Part shown: one piece after another, positions 41,759 through 49,846 of the stretch | How positions within the stretch are numbered: the stretch's first letter is position 1 | Layout: each line of letters begins with the position of its first letter | NCBI RefSeq assembly: GCF_001509795.1 | Contig: NZ_LLZN01000041.1 | Span: 1-64,000, forward strand | Reading direction: 5' to 3' | Source of the DNA: Streptomyces sp. NRRL WC-3605 | GTDB taxonomy: Bacteria; Actinomycetota; Actinomycetes; Streptomycetales; Streptomycetaceae | Length of the DNA: 64,000 bases | The notes under the pieces: model-generated | Seen by the model: only the letters and a program-made list of their open reading frames with translations | Told to the model about the DNA's origin: nothing | Databases searched by the model: none | Translations under genes and position numbers: made by a program

Positions 41759-42406
41759 GTGGGGACCGACGCCTCCCACGTCGTGACCGCCGCGCTCCTC
41801 GCGGGCCTGCTGGCCGGATACGGCATCGCCGTACCCGTCGGCGCGGTCGCGACCTACCTCGTCTCCCTCACGGCCCGTACCTCCCTGCGCACCGGCGTCT
41901 GTGCCGCGCTCGGCGTGGCGACGGCCGACGGACTCTACGCCCTGCTGGCCACCCTCGGGGGATCCGCGCTCGCGGCCGCCCTGCGCCCGGTGCTGGTGCC
42001 GCTGCGCTGGGCCTCGGCCCTGGTGCTGGCCGTGCTCGCCGTGCGGGGCGCCGCCCTCGCCGTACGCCAGTACCGGTCCCACCGTCTGGCCACCCGGTCC
42101 GCTCCCCCGCCGCCCGGTCCGGGCCGCGCCTATCTGTCGCTGCTGGGCATCACCCTGCTGAATCCCACGACGGTCGTCTACTTCACGGCCCTGGTGCTCG
42201 GCACCCGCGCCGCGGACTCCGTGTCGGCCGCCGGGCAGAGCGTGTTCGTCCTGGCCGCGTTCGCCGCCTCGGCGAGCTGGCAGGTGCTGCTCGCCGGGGG
42301 CGGGGCCCTGCTGGGGCGGATGCTGACCGGCCTCAGGGGACGGCTGGTGACCGCGCTGGTGTCGAGCGCGGTGATGCTGGCGCTCGCGGTGCGGATGCTG
42401 CTGTAG
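41759..42406 (+). CDS. LysE-family transporter
   Basis: A 215-residue inner-membrane protein with about six hydrophobic spans. The opening GYGIAVPVGAVATYLVSLTAR resembles the LysE start (PGP is replaced by PVG). GVATADGLYALLATLG and LLGITLLNPTTVVYFTALVLG are typical of the family, which exports amino acids or related metabolites. The start is GTG 41759 or GTG 41780. It is divergent from the P450 operon and monocistronic. Confidence 0.85.
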   Translation: MGTDASHVVTAALLAGLLAGYGIAVPVGAVATYLVSLTARTSLRTGVCAALGVATADGLYALLATLGGSALAAALRPVLVPLRWASALVLAVLAVRGAALAVRQYRSHRLATRSAPPPPGPGRAYLSLLGITLLNPTTVVYFTALVLGTRAADSVSAAGQSVFVLAAFAASASWQVLLAGGGALLGRMLTGLRGRLVTALVSSAVMLALAVRMLL

Positions 42407-42491
42407 CGGTGCGGCGGACCGCGGATGACCGGCGCCTGTGCGACTGTTGACCGAAGTGTCAGTACTCGTACACGACGATGGGATGGATGTC

Positions 42492-42941
42492 ATGCCTCTC
42501 GAGGGCGAATACGAGCCCAGCCCGAGCAAGTGGGTGCGCGACCAGGTGGAGTTGTACGAGCGGTCCGGCGGCACCGAGGGCACCACGCTCCAGGACACCG
42601 GGCTGCCCGTCATCCTGATGACGACCCGCGGCGCCAAGAGCGGCAAGATCCGCAAGACGCCCCTGATGCGCGTGGAGCACGAGGGCCGGTACGCCGTGGT
42701 CGCCTCCCAGGGCGGGGCGCCGACGCACCCGGTCTGGTACCACAACGTGAAGGCCGAGCCGCATGTCGAGCTGCAGGACGGTCCGCGCAAGCAGGACATG
42801 AGGGCCCGTGAGGTCACCGGCGCCGAGAAGGCGGAGTGGTGGGAGCGGGCCGTCGCCGCCTATCCGCCGTACGCCGACTACCAGAAGAAGACGGACCGGG
42901 AGATCCCGGTGTTCGTCCTGGAGCCGTTCGGCCGGGAGTGA
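42492..42941 (+). CDS. DDN-type deazaflavin (F420)-dependent nitroreductase-family protein
   Basis: A 149-residue split-beta-barrel protein from ATG 42492 ([18 protein letters not shown]) after GGGATGGA; ATG 42483 is close by. The motifs [41 protein letters not shown] and [18 protein letters not shown] match the Rv3547 (Ddn)-like F420-binding family. The GxKSGKxRxTP loop binds cofactor phosphate. Substrate is probably a quinone or redox-active aromatic; this is inferred. Confidence 0.92.
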   Translation: MPLEGEYEPSPSKWVRDQVELYERSGGTEGTTLQDTGLPVILMTTRGAKSGKIRKTPLMRVEHEGRYAVVASQGGAPTHPVWYHNVKAEPHVELQDGPRKQDMRAREVTGAEKAEWWERAVAAYPPYADYQKKTDREIPVFVLEPFGRE

Positions 42942-42948
42942 AGGGTGC

Positions 42949-42973
42949 GGCCGGTGCCCGTGAGGCACCGGCC
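42949..42973 (+). terminator. Terminator after the DDN-type gene
   Basis: Ten-bp perfect stem (42949-42958 with 42964-42973) and 5-base loop, 8 bases after the stop codon. Confidence 0.65.
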
Positions 42974-43076
42974 GGTCCCGCCGCCGGGGAATCCCTGAAG
43001 TCTTTCCCGGGGCGGAATTCCGCGAGGTTTTCCGCCGTCGGGGCGCATGACTCCGCGCATGCGGGGCATCCGAGCG

Positions 43077-44048
43077 TCAGGCCCCGCCGCGCTCCCCCGT
43101 CGCGGCGGGGCTTCCCTGTGCCTCGCGCGCGGACCGCTCGGTGATGTCGAGGAAGATCTGGTCCGCCTCCGCGACGGTATGGCCGATGGACCGCTTGATC
43201 CGGACGGCGACCTCCTCGACCTGTTCGCTGTCCAGTCCCGGCATCAGGTCGATCCGCGCCGCCACCAGCGCGCTCTCCAGGCCCGTCTTCATCGTGAACA
43301 GGGCCTCCACGCTGTCGATCTCGGGCTGCGCCTCCAGCAGCGCGCAGATCCGGGCGGCCGCCTCCGGGTCGGCGGCCTCGCCGATCAGCTGGTCACGGGC
43401 CTCGCGCCCCAGCCGATAGGCGACGTAGACGAGCAGCGCGCCGATCGCGAGCGACGCCGACGCCTCCCACACCACCTGACCGGTGACCATGTGCAGGGCC
43501 ATACCGGCGAGGGCGAGGCTCACGCCGAGCACCGCCGTGCCGTCCTCGGCGACGACCGTGCGCAGCGCCGGGTCGCGCATGCCCTCCGCGAGCCCGCCCT
43601 GCCGGCGCACCTGGTGCAGCGCCCGCACCAGCGACACCCCTTCGGCGAGGAAGGCCACGCCGAGGACGATCATGCCCGCGACATAGCCGCCGAACGACTC
43701 CTCGGAACCGCCGCGCAGGGCCTCCACACCCTGGAAGACCGAGAAGCAGCCGCCCATCACGAAGATCCCGACGGCGGCCAGCAGCGACCAGAAGAACCGC
43801 TCCTTGCCGTAGCCGAAGGGATGCCGGGCGTCGGCGGGGCGTCGGCTGCGGCGCAGCGCGGCCAGCAGGAACACCTCGTTGAGGCTGTCCGCCACGGAGT
43901 GCGCCGCCTCCGACAGCAGGGCGGGTGAGTGGGCGAGGAGCCCGCCGACGGCCTTCGCGACGGCGATGACGAGGTTGGCGATCAGGGCGACCAGGACCGT
44001 GATCCGGGTCCTGCGGTCCGATTTCGGAGTGTCCGGTGTGCTGCTCAC
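43077..44048 (-). CDS. Cation diffusion facilitator (zinc/iron-type efflux)
   Basis: A 323-residue CDF antiporter. Six helices cover residues ~15-220; metal ligands sit in ALLSEAAHSVADSLNE (HxxxD) and VVAEDGTAVLGV. The cytoplasmic C-terminal domain (ICALLEAQPEIDSVEAL, EVAVRIKRSIGHTVAEADQIFLDI) is present. It exports divalent cations in exchange for protons. The gene end overlaps a GC hairpin (43081-43111: 11-bp arms, 9-base loop) that may stop transcription from the opposite side. Confidence 0.93.
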   Translation of the reverse strand: MSSTPDTPKSDRRTRITVLVALIANLVIAVAKAVGGLLAHSPALLSEAAHSVADSLNEVFLLAALRRSRRPADARHPFGYGKERFFWSLLAAVGIFVMGGCFSVFQGVEALRGGSEESFGGYVAGMIVLGVAFLAEGVSLVRALHQVRRQGGLAEGMRDPALRTVVAEDGTAVLGVSLALAGMALHMVTGQVVWEASASLAIGALLVYVAYRLGREARDQLIGEAADPEAAARICALLEAQPEIDSVEALFTMKTGLESALVAARIDLMPGLDSEQVEEVAVRIKRSIGHTVAEADQIFLDITERSAREAQGSPAATGERGGA

Positions 44049-44232
44049 CTAACGCCGACTGCCCCGGCGTCCCCCGCTCACACCGTGCGTCCGGCGGAAA
44101 ACGGGGGACTCGGGGGGAGCCCGGGCGTACGGTCCCGAGGACGGCGTACGGGCGGGTCCGCCGCATGGCGGGCGGGAACGGAGGAACCCGGCATCGGCCG
44201 GACGGACCGGCGGCCGGCGGAAGGGAGCGATC

Positions 44233-45246
44233 ATGAGCGGCGGGGGCAACACCGCCTATGGCCGGAAGGCGTTCCAGCGGTCCAGGGCGCACTTCACGGA
44301 CCGGATCACGGCGGACGGCCGGGACGGGTGGCCGGTCGAGGCGGGCCGGTACCGGCTGGTCGTCAGCCGCGCCTGCCCGTGGGCGAGCCGGGCGGTGGTC
44401 TCGCGGCGGCTGCTGGGCCTGGAGGAGGCCCTGCCCATGGCGATCACCGATCCCGTGCAGGACGACCGGAGCTGGCGGTTCTCCCTGGATCCGGGCGGCC
44501 GCGACCCGGTGCTCGGCATCCGGTTCCTCAGCGAGGCGTACGACCGGCGGGAGACGGACTACCCGGGCGGCGTCAGCGTCCCCGCGATCGTGGACGTGCC
44601 CAGCGGCGAGCTGGTGACCAACGACTACCAGAGGATCACCCTGGACCTGGCGACCGAGTGGACGGCCCTGCACCGGGAGGGCGCGCCCGACCTGTACCCC
44701 GAGGCGCTGCGGGACGAGATCGACCAGGTCATGGCCGACGTGTACGAGGACGTCAACAACGGCGTCTACCGGGCGGGCTTCGCCACCGGGCAGGAGGAGT
44801 ACGAGAACGCGTACAGGAGGCTCTTCCGGCGGCTGGACCTGCTGACCGGGCGGCTGGCGGGGCAGCGCTACCTGGTCGGGGACACGATCACGGAGGCGGA
44901 CATCCGGCTGTTCACCACACTGGTCCGTTTCGACGCCGTCTATCACGGTCACTTCAAGTGCAACCGCTGGAAGCTGACGGAGAACCAGGTGCTGTGGGCG
45001 TACGTCCGTGATCTCTACCAGACGCCGGGATTCGGCGACACCGTCGACTTCGACCACATCAAACGGCACTACTACCAGGTGCACACCGGGATCAACCCGA
45101 CCGGCATCGTCCCCGTGGGGCCGGACCTGTCGGGCTGGCTGACACCGCATCACCGTGCGGAGCTGGGCGGCCGGCCGTTCGGCGACGGGACGCCCCCCGG
45201 CCCGGTTCCCGAGGCCGAACGGGTACCGGCGCACGCCCGTCCGTGA
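44233..45246 (+). CDS. Glutathionyl-hydroquinone reductase-type (Xi class) transferase
   Basis: A 337-residue protein of the YqjG/ECM4/PcpF group. The catalytic Cys is in VSRACPWASRAV; typical stretches include SVPAIVDVPSGELVTNDYQRI, EDVNNGVYRAGFA, ETD-like TITEADIRLF, and FDAVYHGHFKCN. These enzymes remove glutathione or, in actinomycetes, perhaps another thiol from hydroquinones. In Streptomyces the thiol is likely mycothiol, by inference. DUF4235 gene follows 22 bases later. Confidence 0.92.
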   Translation: MSGGGNTAYGRKAFQRSRAHFTDRITADGRDGWPVEAGRYRLVVSRACPWASRAVVSRRLLGLEEALPMAITDPVQDDRSWRFSLDPGGRDPVLGIRFLSEAYDRRETDYPGGVSVPAIVDVPSGELVTNDYQRITLDLATEWTALHREGAPDLYPEALRDEIDQVMADVYEDVNNGVYRAGFATGQEEYENAYRRLFRRLDLLTGRLAGQRYLVGDTITEADIRLFTTLVRFDAVYHGHFKCNRWKLTENQVLWAYVRDLYQTPGFGDTVDFDHIKRHYYQVHTGINPTGIVPVGPDLSGWLTPHHRAELGGRPFGDGTPPGPVPEAERVPAHARP

Positions 45247-45268
45247 ACAACTGAGGAGGCACAGGCAC

Positions 45269-45577
45269 ATGGGCAAGAAGAAGCAGAAGAAGGCGAAGCT
45301 CCCGCTCGCCTACAAACCGCTGGGGTTCGCCCTCGGCTGGGCGAGCGGCGCCCTGGCGGGGCTCGCCTTCCGCAAGACATGGATGGCGATCCGGCACGAG
45401 GAGGACGCCCCCGACGCCCTGGACCGGGACCGCGGCTGGGGCGAGGTGCTGCTCGCCGCGGCGGTCCAGGGCGCCCTGTTCGCGATGGCCCGCAGCCTCG
45501 CGGACCGCACCGGCGCCAAGGCGGTCGAGCGCTCCACCGGCGTCTGGCCGTCCGCGGACAAGGGCGGACGGGACTGA
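45269..45577 (+). CDS. DUF4235 membrane protein
   Basis: A 102-residue protein from ATG 45269 after GAGGAGG. A Lys-rich start (MGKKKQKKAKLPLAYKP) precedes two hydrophobic segments (FALGWASGALAGLAF; VLLAAAVQGALFAMA). YKPLGFALGWASGALAGLAFR is the hallmark of DUF4235, an actinobacterial small membrane protein of unknown role. Probably co-transcribed with the upstream reductase. Confidence 0.88.
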   Translation: MGKKKQKKAKLPLAYKPLGFALGWASGALAGLAFRKTWMAIRHEEDAPDALDRDRGWGEVLLAAAVQGALFAMARSLADRTGAKAVERSTGVWPSADKGGRD

Positions 45578-45582
45578 CGGCC

Positions 45583-45617
45583 GGCTGAGGTCCCGGGTGC
45601 CGCCCGGGGCCTCAGCC
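45583..45617. terminator. Terminator between DUF4235 and convergent VOC gene
   Basis: Fifteen-bp arms (45583-45597 and 45603-45617) with one G-U-type pair and a 5-base loop. It overlaps the last codons of the opposite gene, so it can act in both directions. Confidence 0.7.
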
Positions 45618-46004
45618 CTGCTTGGGTGCCGTGGCGGGGGTGCGGCGCAGGGTGAAGGAGTGACCCGCCGGGTCGGAGAAGCCGCGCTCCTCGTACGGTC
45701 CCGGGGCGTCCTTCGCCTCCACGGGACGTCCTCCCAGGCCGACGATCCGGCGCTCGGCCTCGTCCAGGTCGTCCACCACGAAGTCCAGGTGCGCCTGGAG
45801 GGAGTTCTCGGGGCGGGGCCAGCTCGGCGGGGTGGCGTTCATGTCGCGGCGGAACGCCAGCCGCATGCCGTCGGCGCCCCGGATCTCGACCTGGTTGGCG
45901 GTGGCGCCGGTCTGCTCGCCCTCCAGCAACTGCTTGTAGAACTCGGCGAGTTTCTCGGGCTCGGCACAGTCGAGCACGACGAACCCGGCTTTCACGAGCG
46001 GCAT
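45612..46004 (-). CDS. VOC-family protein (glyoxalase/bleomycin-resistance fold)
   Basis: A 130-residue protein with two paired beta-alpha-beta-beta-beta modules. The first opens KAGFVVLDCAEPEKLAEFYKQLLEG and the second LQAHLDFVVDDLDEAERRI, ending YEERGFSDPAGHSFTL. Metal ligands of glyoxalases (His/Glu) are only partly present (HLDF; GHSFTL), so it may bind rather than convert a small molecule. Function within the superfamily is not determined. Confidence 0.85.
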   Translation of the reverse strand: MPLVKAGFVVLDCAEPEKLAEFYKQLLEGEQTGATANQVEIRGADGMRLAFRRDMNATPPSWPRPENSLQAHLDFVVDDLDEAERRIVGLGGRPVEAKDAPGPYEERGFSDPAGHSFTLRRTPATAPKQG

Positions 46005-46096
46005 GGCTCCTCCGAAGAGTCCGGGGCGCGGCCTGCCCCGCTGCCCTGTGTCTCCCGTCTAACCCGCCGGGGTGGTTTCAGTCCGTGCCGGGTCCG

Positions 46097-47068
46097 TCAA
46101 CGGACGGTGGCGGCCTGGAAGGTGCGCCGGTAAGCCTGCGGGGACACCCCGATCGCGGCGTGCAGGTGCTGGCGCAGCGAGGCGCCGGTGGCGAAGCCGA
46201 CCTGCGCGGCGATCTGGTCGACCGGCAGATCGGTGGACTCCAGGAGGTGCCGGGCCCGCGCCACCCGCTGCTGGATCAGCCATCGGCCGGGGCTGAGGCC
46301 CACCTCGTCGCCGAAGCGGCGGGCGAAGGTGCGCCGGCTCATCCGGGCGTGCCGGGCGAGGTCCGACAGGGTGAGGGGTTCACCCAGGTGCTCCAGGGCC
46401 CAGGCGCGGGTGGCGGCGGTGCTCGCGGGCCCGCTCTCGGGGACCGGCTGCTCGATGTACTGCGCCTGGCCGCCGTCGCGGAAGGGCGGGACGACGCAGC
46501 GCCGGGCGACCGCGTTGGCGAGCTCGCTGCCGTGGTCGGTGCGAACGATGTGCAGGCAGACGTCCACGCCGGACGCGGCGCCCGCGGAGGTGAGGACGCG
46601 CCCGTCGTCGACGAAGAGCACGTCCGGGTCGACGTCGACCCTCGGGTACATGCGGCGGAACGCCTCGGTGACCTGCCAGTGGGTGGTGGCCCTGCGGCCG
46701 TCGAGGAGTCCTGCGGCGGCGAGGACGAACGCGGCGGTGCAGATCGACACGATGCGCGCGTCCGGGCGAATGAGCGCCAGCGCCGCGGCGAGCTCGGGGG
46801 ACAGCTCGGTCGGGATGTACGCGGTGGCCATGGAGGCGACGACCACGGTGTCGGCCGTGGCGAGGATCTCCGGGCCGTGCTGCACCCCGATCGTGAAGTC
46901 CGCGTTGCTGCGTACCGGACGGCCGTCGACGCTGCCGGTCAGCACCTGGTAGTGGCCGTCGGCCGCGCCGAAGATCCGGCTGGGGATGCCCAGCTCGAAG
47001 GGGTAGACGCCGTCCAGTGCCAGCACCACGACCCGCTCGGTCCGCCCGGAGGCTCCTCGCTCACTCAT
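46097..47068 (-). CDS. GlxA-type AraC regulator (DJ-1/PfpI + HTH)
   Basis: A 323-residue regulator. Residues ~12-180 form the DJ-1/PfpI fold (VVVLALDGVYPFELGIPSRIFG, VVVASMATAYIP), with the elbow Cys in IVSICTAAFVLAAAGLLDGR. Residues ~225-320 are two AraC helix-turn-helices (LTLSDLARHARMSRRTFARRF; VDQIAAQVGFATGASLRQHLH). It is divergent from a quinone oxidoreductase gene; a 35-bp palindrome overlapping its own start codon is the likely operator. Confidence 0.92.
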   Translation of the reverse strand: MSERGASGRTERVVVLALDGVYPFELGIPSRIFGAADGHYQVLTGSVDGRPVRSNADFTIGVQHGPEILATADTVVVASMATAYIPTELSPELAAALALIRPDARIVSICTAAFVLAAAGLLDGRRATTHWQVTEAFRRMYPRVDVDPDVLFVDDGRVLTSAGAASGVDVCLHIVRTDHGSELANAVARRCVVPPFRDGGQAQYIEQPVPESGPASTAATRAWALEHLGEPLTLSDLARHARMSRRTFARRFGDEVGLSPGRWLIQQRVARARHLLESTDLPVDQIAAQVGFATGASLRQHLHAAIGVSPQAYRRTFQAATVR

Positions 47069-47102
47069 GGCACGATCTTATCGAAGGTTGGCAATCGTGC
47101 CA
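47068..47102. promoter_or_regulatory. Operator palindrome between GlxA-type regulator and oxidoreductase
   Basis: Perfect 9-bp arms TGGCACGAT (47068-47076) and ATCGTGCCA (47094-47102) with a 17-base spacer. A further TTGGCA (47089-47094) gives a third TGGCA-type half-site. The left arm overlaps the regulator start codon, consistent with autoregulation. Confidence 0.6.
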
Positions 47103-47139
47103 TTTTCCGGAAGCCTCGCGCCGGGCAGGCTGAGGAACC

Positions 47140-48090
47140 ATGAGCACTGAGCACACGATGCGAGCCATCAGCCAGAACGTCCTCGGCGGTCCCGAGGTCC
47201 TCCAGGAGGTACGGCTGGAGCGGCCGGCGCCGGGCCCCAACCAGGTCCTGGTCCGGGTGCGCGCCGCCGGCGTCAACCCGACCGACTGGAAGCACCGGGC
47301 GACCGGCGGCTTCCTCGGCGACCCGCCCTTCGTCCTCGGCTGGGACGTCTCCGGCGTGGTGGAGGCGACCGGGATCGGCGTCGCCGCGTTCCAGCCCGGC
47401 GACGAGGTCTTCGGCATGCTGCCGTACCCGTACGGGCACGGCTCGCACGCCGAGTACGTGATCGCGCCGGTCCGCGCACTGACGCACAAGCCGGCCTCGA
47501 TCGACCACACGCAGGCCGGCGCGCTGCCGCTGGTCTCCCTCACCGCCTGGCAGGCGCTGGTCGAGCACGCGGACCTGCGGCCCGGGCAGCGGGTGCTGAT
47601 CCACGCGGCCGCCGGCGGGGTCGGGCACGTGGCCGTACAGATCGCCAAGGCGCGGGGCGCGTACGTGATCGGCACGGCGAGCGCCGGCAAGCACGACTTC
47701 CTGCGGGAGATCGGCGTCGACGAGGCGATCGACTACCGGGAGACCGACTTCGCCGAGGCGGCGAAGGACGTCGACGTCGTCCTCGACACGCTCGGCGGCG
47801 AGACCGCCGTGCGCTCGCTGCGCGTCCTGCGTCCGGGCGGCGTCGTCGTCTCCATCATCCCGGTCGGCTCGGACGAGTTCCCCGAGGAGGCGGCACGGCT
47901 CGGCGTGCGGGCCGTCCGGATGCTCGTCGACGCGGACCGCGCCGACCTGCGCTCCCTCGTGGACCTGATCGAGCAGGGCAAGCTCCGCGCCACGGTCGAG
48001 CGGACCTTCCCGCTGTCCGACGCCGCCGAGGCGCACGCGCTCGGGGACCAGGGCCGCACGACGGGCAAGCTGGTCCTGACCGTCGACTGA
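47140..48090 (+). CDS. Zinc-independent NADPH:quinone oxidoreductase (MDR family)
   Basis: A 316-residue medium-chain dehydrogenase/reductase. It has the GroES-like N-terminal half (VLVRVRAAGVNPTDWKHRATG, PFVLGWDVSGVVEATG) and Rossmann half (VLIHAAAGGVGHVAVQIAKARGAYVIGTAS). VVLDTLGGETAVRSL and GKLVLTVD end it. Structural-zinc Cys residues are absent, as in quinone reductases. Likely reduces quinones or enones with NADPH and is controlled by the divergent GlxA-type regulator. Confidence 0.92.
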   Translation: MSTEHTMRAISQNVLGGPEVLQEVRLERPAPGPNQVLVRVRAAGVNPTDWKHRATGGFLGDPPFVLGWDVSGVVEATGIGVAAFQPGDEVFGMLPYPYGHGSHAEYVIAPVRALTHKPASIDHTQAGALPLVSLTAWQALVEHADLRPGQRVLIHAAAGGVGHVAVQIAKARGAYVIGTASAGKHDFLREIGVDEAIDYRETDFAEAAKDVDVVLDTLGGETAVRSLRVLRPGGVVVSIIPVGSDEFPEEAARLGVRAVRMLVDADRADLRSLVDLIEQGKLRATVERTFPLSDAAEAHALGDQGRTTGKLVLTVD

Positions 48091-48108
48091 CCCTGCCCCT
48101 CCTGCCCA

Positions 48109-48160
48109 CCTGGTCCTCCCCCCCCCGGCCGCGCCGTGCCGCCGGGGGAGGAGGACCAGG
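48109..48160 (+). terminator. Terminator after the quinone oxidoreductase gene
   Basis: CCTGGTCCTCC (48109-48119) pairs with GGAGGACCAGG (48150-48160), and the stem continues through C/G runs after one mismatch. A 9-C run lies in the left arm. Confidence 0.65.
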
Positions 48161-48325
48161 CCGTTCACGGCCCGAGCGGTCGCCCTCCCGCCATCGGGCG
48201 CAACCTGTGTCGCAAATCAAAGACATATGTCAATCGAACATGCTCAGATTCGCTCGATCGAGGGTAACTTGCAGTGCGGGAGCCGGACTTGGGCACCCGC
48301 GGCAGGGGAACGGGTTGGAGGCGAT

Positions 48326-48712
48326 GTGGTCGTGCGGCAGGAACCTGCACCCTTCACCCGGCATCTGCGCACCCACCGCCACCGGGACCACCTGGTGCTC
48401 GAACTGCTCGGCGAGATCGACATCGCCGCGGCCGCGGAGATAGGCCCCTACCTGGACCGGGTGACGACGGACCCGGCGGCGCGCGTCGTGATCGACCTGC
48501 GGAACGTGGACTTCTTCGACTGCTCGGGGCTGCGGCTGCTGTACCGGGCCCGCAGCCGGGTGCTCGACCACGGCGGCCGGCTGCACCTGGTGTGCACCCA
48601 GCCGCTGATCCTGCGCATCCTGCGGATCACCGGCCTGTCCCGGCTGCTGCCCCCGCACCCGACGCCGGACGCCGCCCTCGACACGGCCGGGACGGCCTCC
48701 GGCACATCCTGA
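48326..48712 (+). CDS. STAS-domain anti-sigma factor antagonist
   Basis: About 128 residues from GTG 48326 (GTG 48332 also possible) behind GGAGG. The STAS fold is clear: HLVLELLGEIDIAAAAEIGPYL, VVIDLRNVDFFDCSGLRLLYRA, GRLHLVCTQPLILRILRITGL. The phosphorylatable Ser is the S of DCSGL. It would be phosphorylated by an RsbW-type kinase and dephosphorylated by SpoIIE-type phosphatases such as the two in this window. The open frame extends upstream to 48227, but that part is less protein-like. Confidence 0.85.
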   Translation: MVVRQEPAPFTRHLRTHRHRDHLVLELLGEIDIAAAAEIGPYLDRVTTDPAARVVIDLRNVDFFDCSGLRLLYRARSRVLDHGGRLHLVCTQPLILRILRITGLSRLLPPHPTPDAALDTAGTASGTS

Positions 48713-48719
48713 CGTTTCG

Positions 48720-49670
48720 TCAGATGTCCGGAGCGTCGAACAGGGCGCTCACGGACTCGCCGTTGTGGATGCGGCGCACGGCCTCCGCGAGCGCGGGCGC
48801 GATCGACAGGATCCGCAGCTTGTCCGTGCGCTCCTCCTCGGGCACCGGCACGGTGTTGGTGCAGACGATCTCCAGGACGTCCGGCTGCTCGCCGATCCGC
48901 TTGAGGGCACCGGCCGCGAACAGGCCGTGCGTACATGCCACACGGATCGACCGCGGGTTCAGCTCCCGCAGCCGGTCGAGCAGTTCGAGAACCGTGCTGC
49001 CCTTGGCGATCTCGTCGTCCAGGACGATGACGTCGCGCCCGCTCACCTCGCCGATCACGGAGGAGATGCTGACCCGGTCGTCCGCGAACCGCTGCTTGGC
49101 GCCGGCGGCCACCTGGGCGCCTATCATCCGGGCGAACGCCGCCGCCTCCTTGGCGTTGCCGAGGTCCGGCGAGACGACGGTGGTCCGGCTCAGGTCGTAC
49201 TGCCGGAAGTGCGCGGCGAGTTCACGCAGCGCGTGCAGATGGTCGACGGGCACGGAGAAGAAGCCGTGCACCTGGGGGGCGTGCAGCGTCATGGCGAGCA
49301 CGCGGCTCGCCCCGGCCGCCACCATCAGGTCGGCGACGAGTCGCCCGCCGAGGGAGATGCGGGGGGCGTCCTTCTTGTCGGAGCGCGCGTAGGAGTAGTG
49401 CGGCATCACGACGGTGATCCGGCGCGCGGACGCCCCGCGCGCGGCGTCGCACATCAGCAGCAGCTCGACCAGGTGCTCCTGGACGGGCCGCACCAGGGGC
49501 TGGATCAGGAAGACGTCCCGTTCCCGGCAGTTGGCCTGGAGCTGCACCTCCAGGCAGTCGTTGGCGAACCGGCTGACCCGGGTGGGGCTGAGGGGCACCC
49601 CGAGCTGGGCGCAGACCTCCTCCGCCAGTTCGGGATGGGCACTGCCGCTGAACACGGCGATCTCTCGCAC
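48720..49670 (-). CDS. Ribose-phosphate pyrophosphokinase, divergent paralog
   Basis: A 316-residue PRPP synthetase-like enzyme from GTG 49670 after GAGGAG. It has IAVFSGSAHPELAEEV, the ATP-region FANDCLEVQLQANCRERDVFLIQ, DAARGASARRITVVMPHYSYARSDKK and SPDLGNAKEAAAFA. The PRPP-binding loop reads VIVLDDEIAKGSTVLELL rather than the usual VDDxIDTGGT, so the substrate loop is altered. The overall length is normal. It probably is an accessory PRPP synthetase beside a housekeeping copy elsewhere; activity should be tested rather than assumed. Confidence 0.85.
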   Translation of the reverse strand: MREIAVFSGSAHPELAEEVCAQLGVPLSPTRVSRFANDCLEVQLQANCRERDVFLIQPLVRPVQEHLVELLLMCDAARGASARRITVVMPHYSYARSDKKDAPRISLGGRLVADLMVAAGASRVLAMTLHAPQVHGFFSVPVDHLHALRELAAHFRQYDLSRTTVVSPDLGNAKEAAAFARMIGAQVAAGAKQRFADDRVSISSVIGEVSGRDVIVLDDEIAKGSTVLELLDRLRELNPRSIRVACTHGLFAAGALKRIGEQPDVLEIVCTNTVPVPEEERTDKLRILSIAPALAEAVRRIHNGESVSALFDAPDI

Positions 49671-49846
49671 GATCCGCTCCTCGCATGATCATTACGGGTG
49701 GCGGCCACATGCTACTGAGATTGCAGAAACGTTGCTTCGGCGTCCAGCCGCCGGCCGCGCCCCGGCGCACCCCCGGAAACCGGTCAACCGACCCGATCAG
49801 CAAGGGATTTGGGGGTATCCGGTGAGCAGGAAGGAGGGACGTCGAC

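Noticed and set aside
43081..43111. GC hairpin at the end of the CDF gene as a riboswitch or attenuator
   Set aside because: It lies within the last codons and is a simple 11-bp stem; a converging-transcription stop is the plainer reading.
48222..48231. GACATATGTC palindrome upstream of the STAS gene
   Set aside because: Ten bases with no spacer and no promoter geometry around it; too short to claim as an operator.
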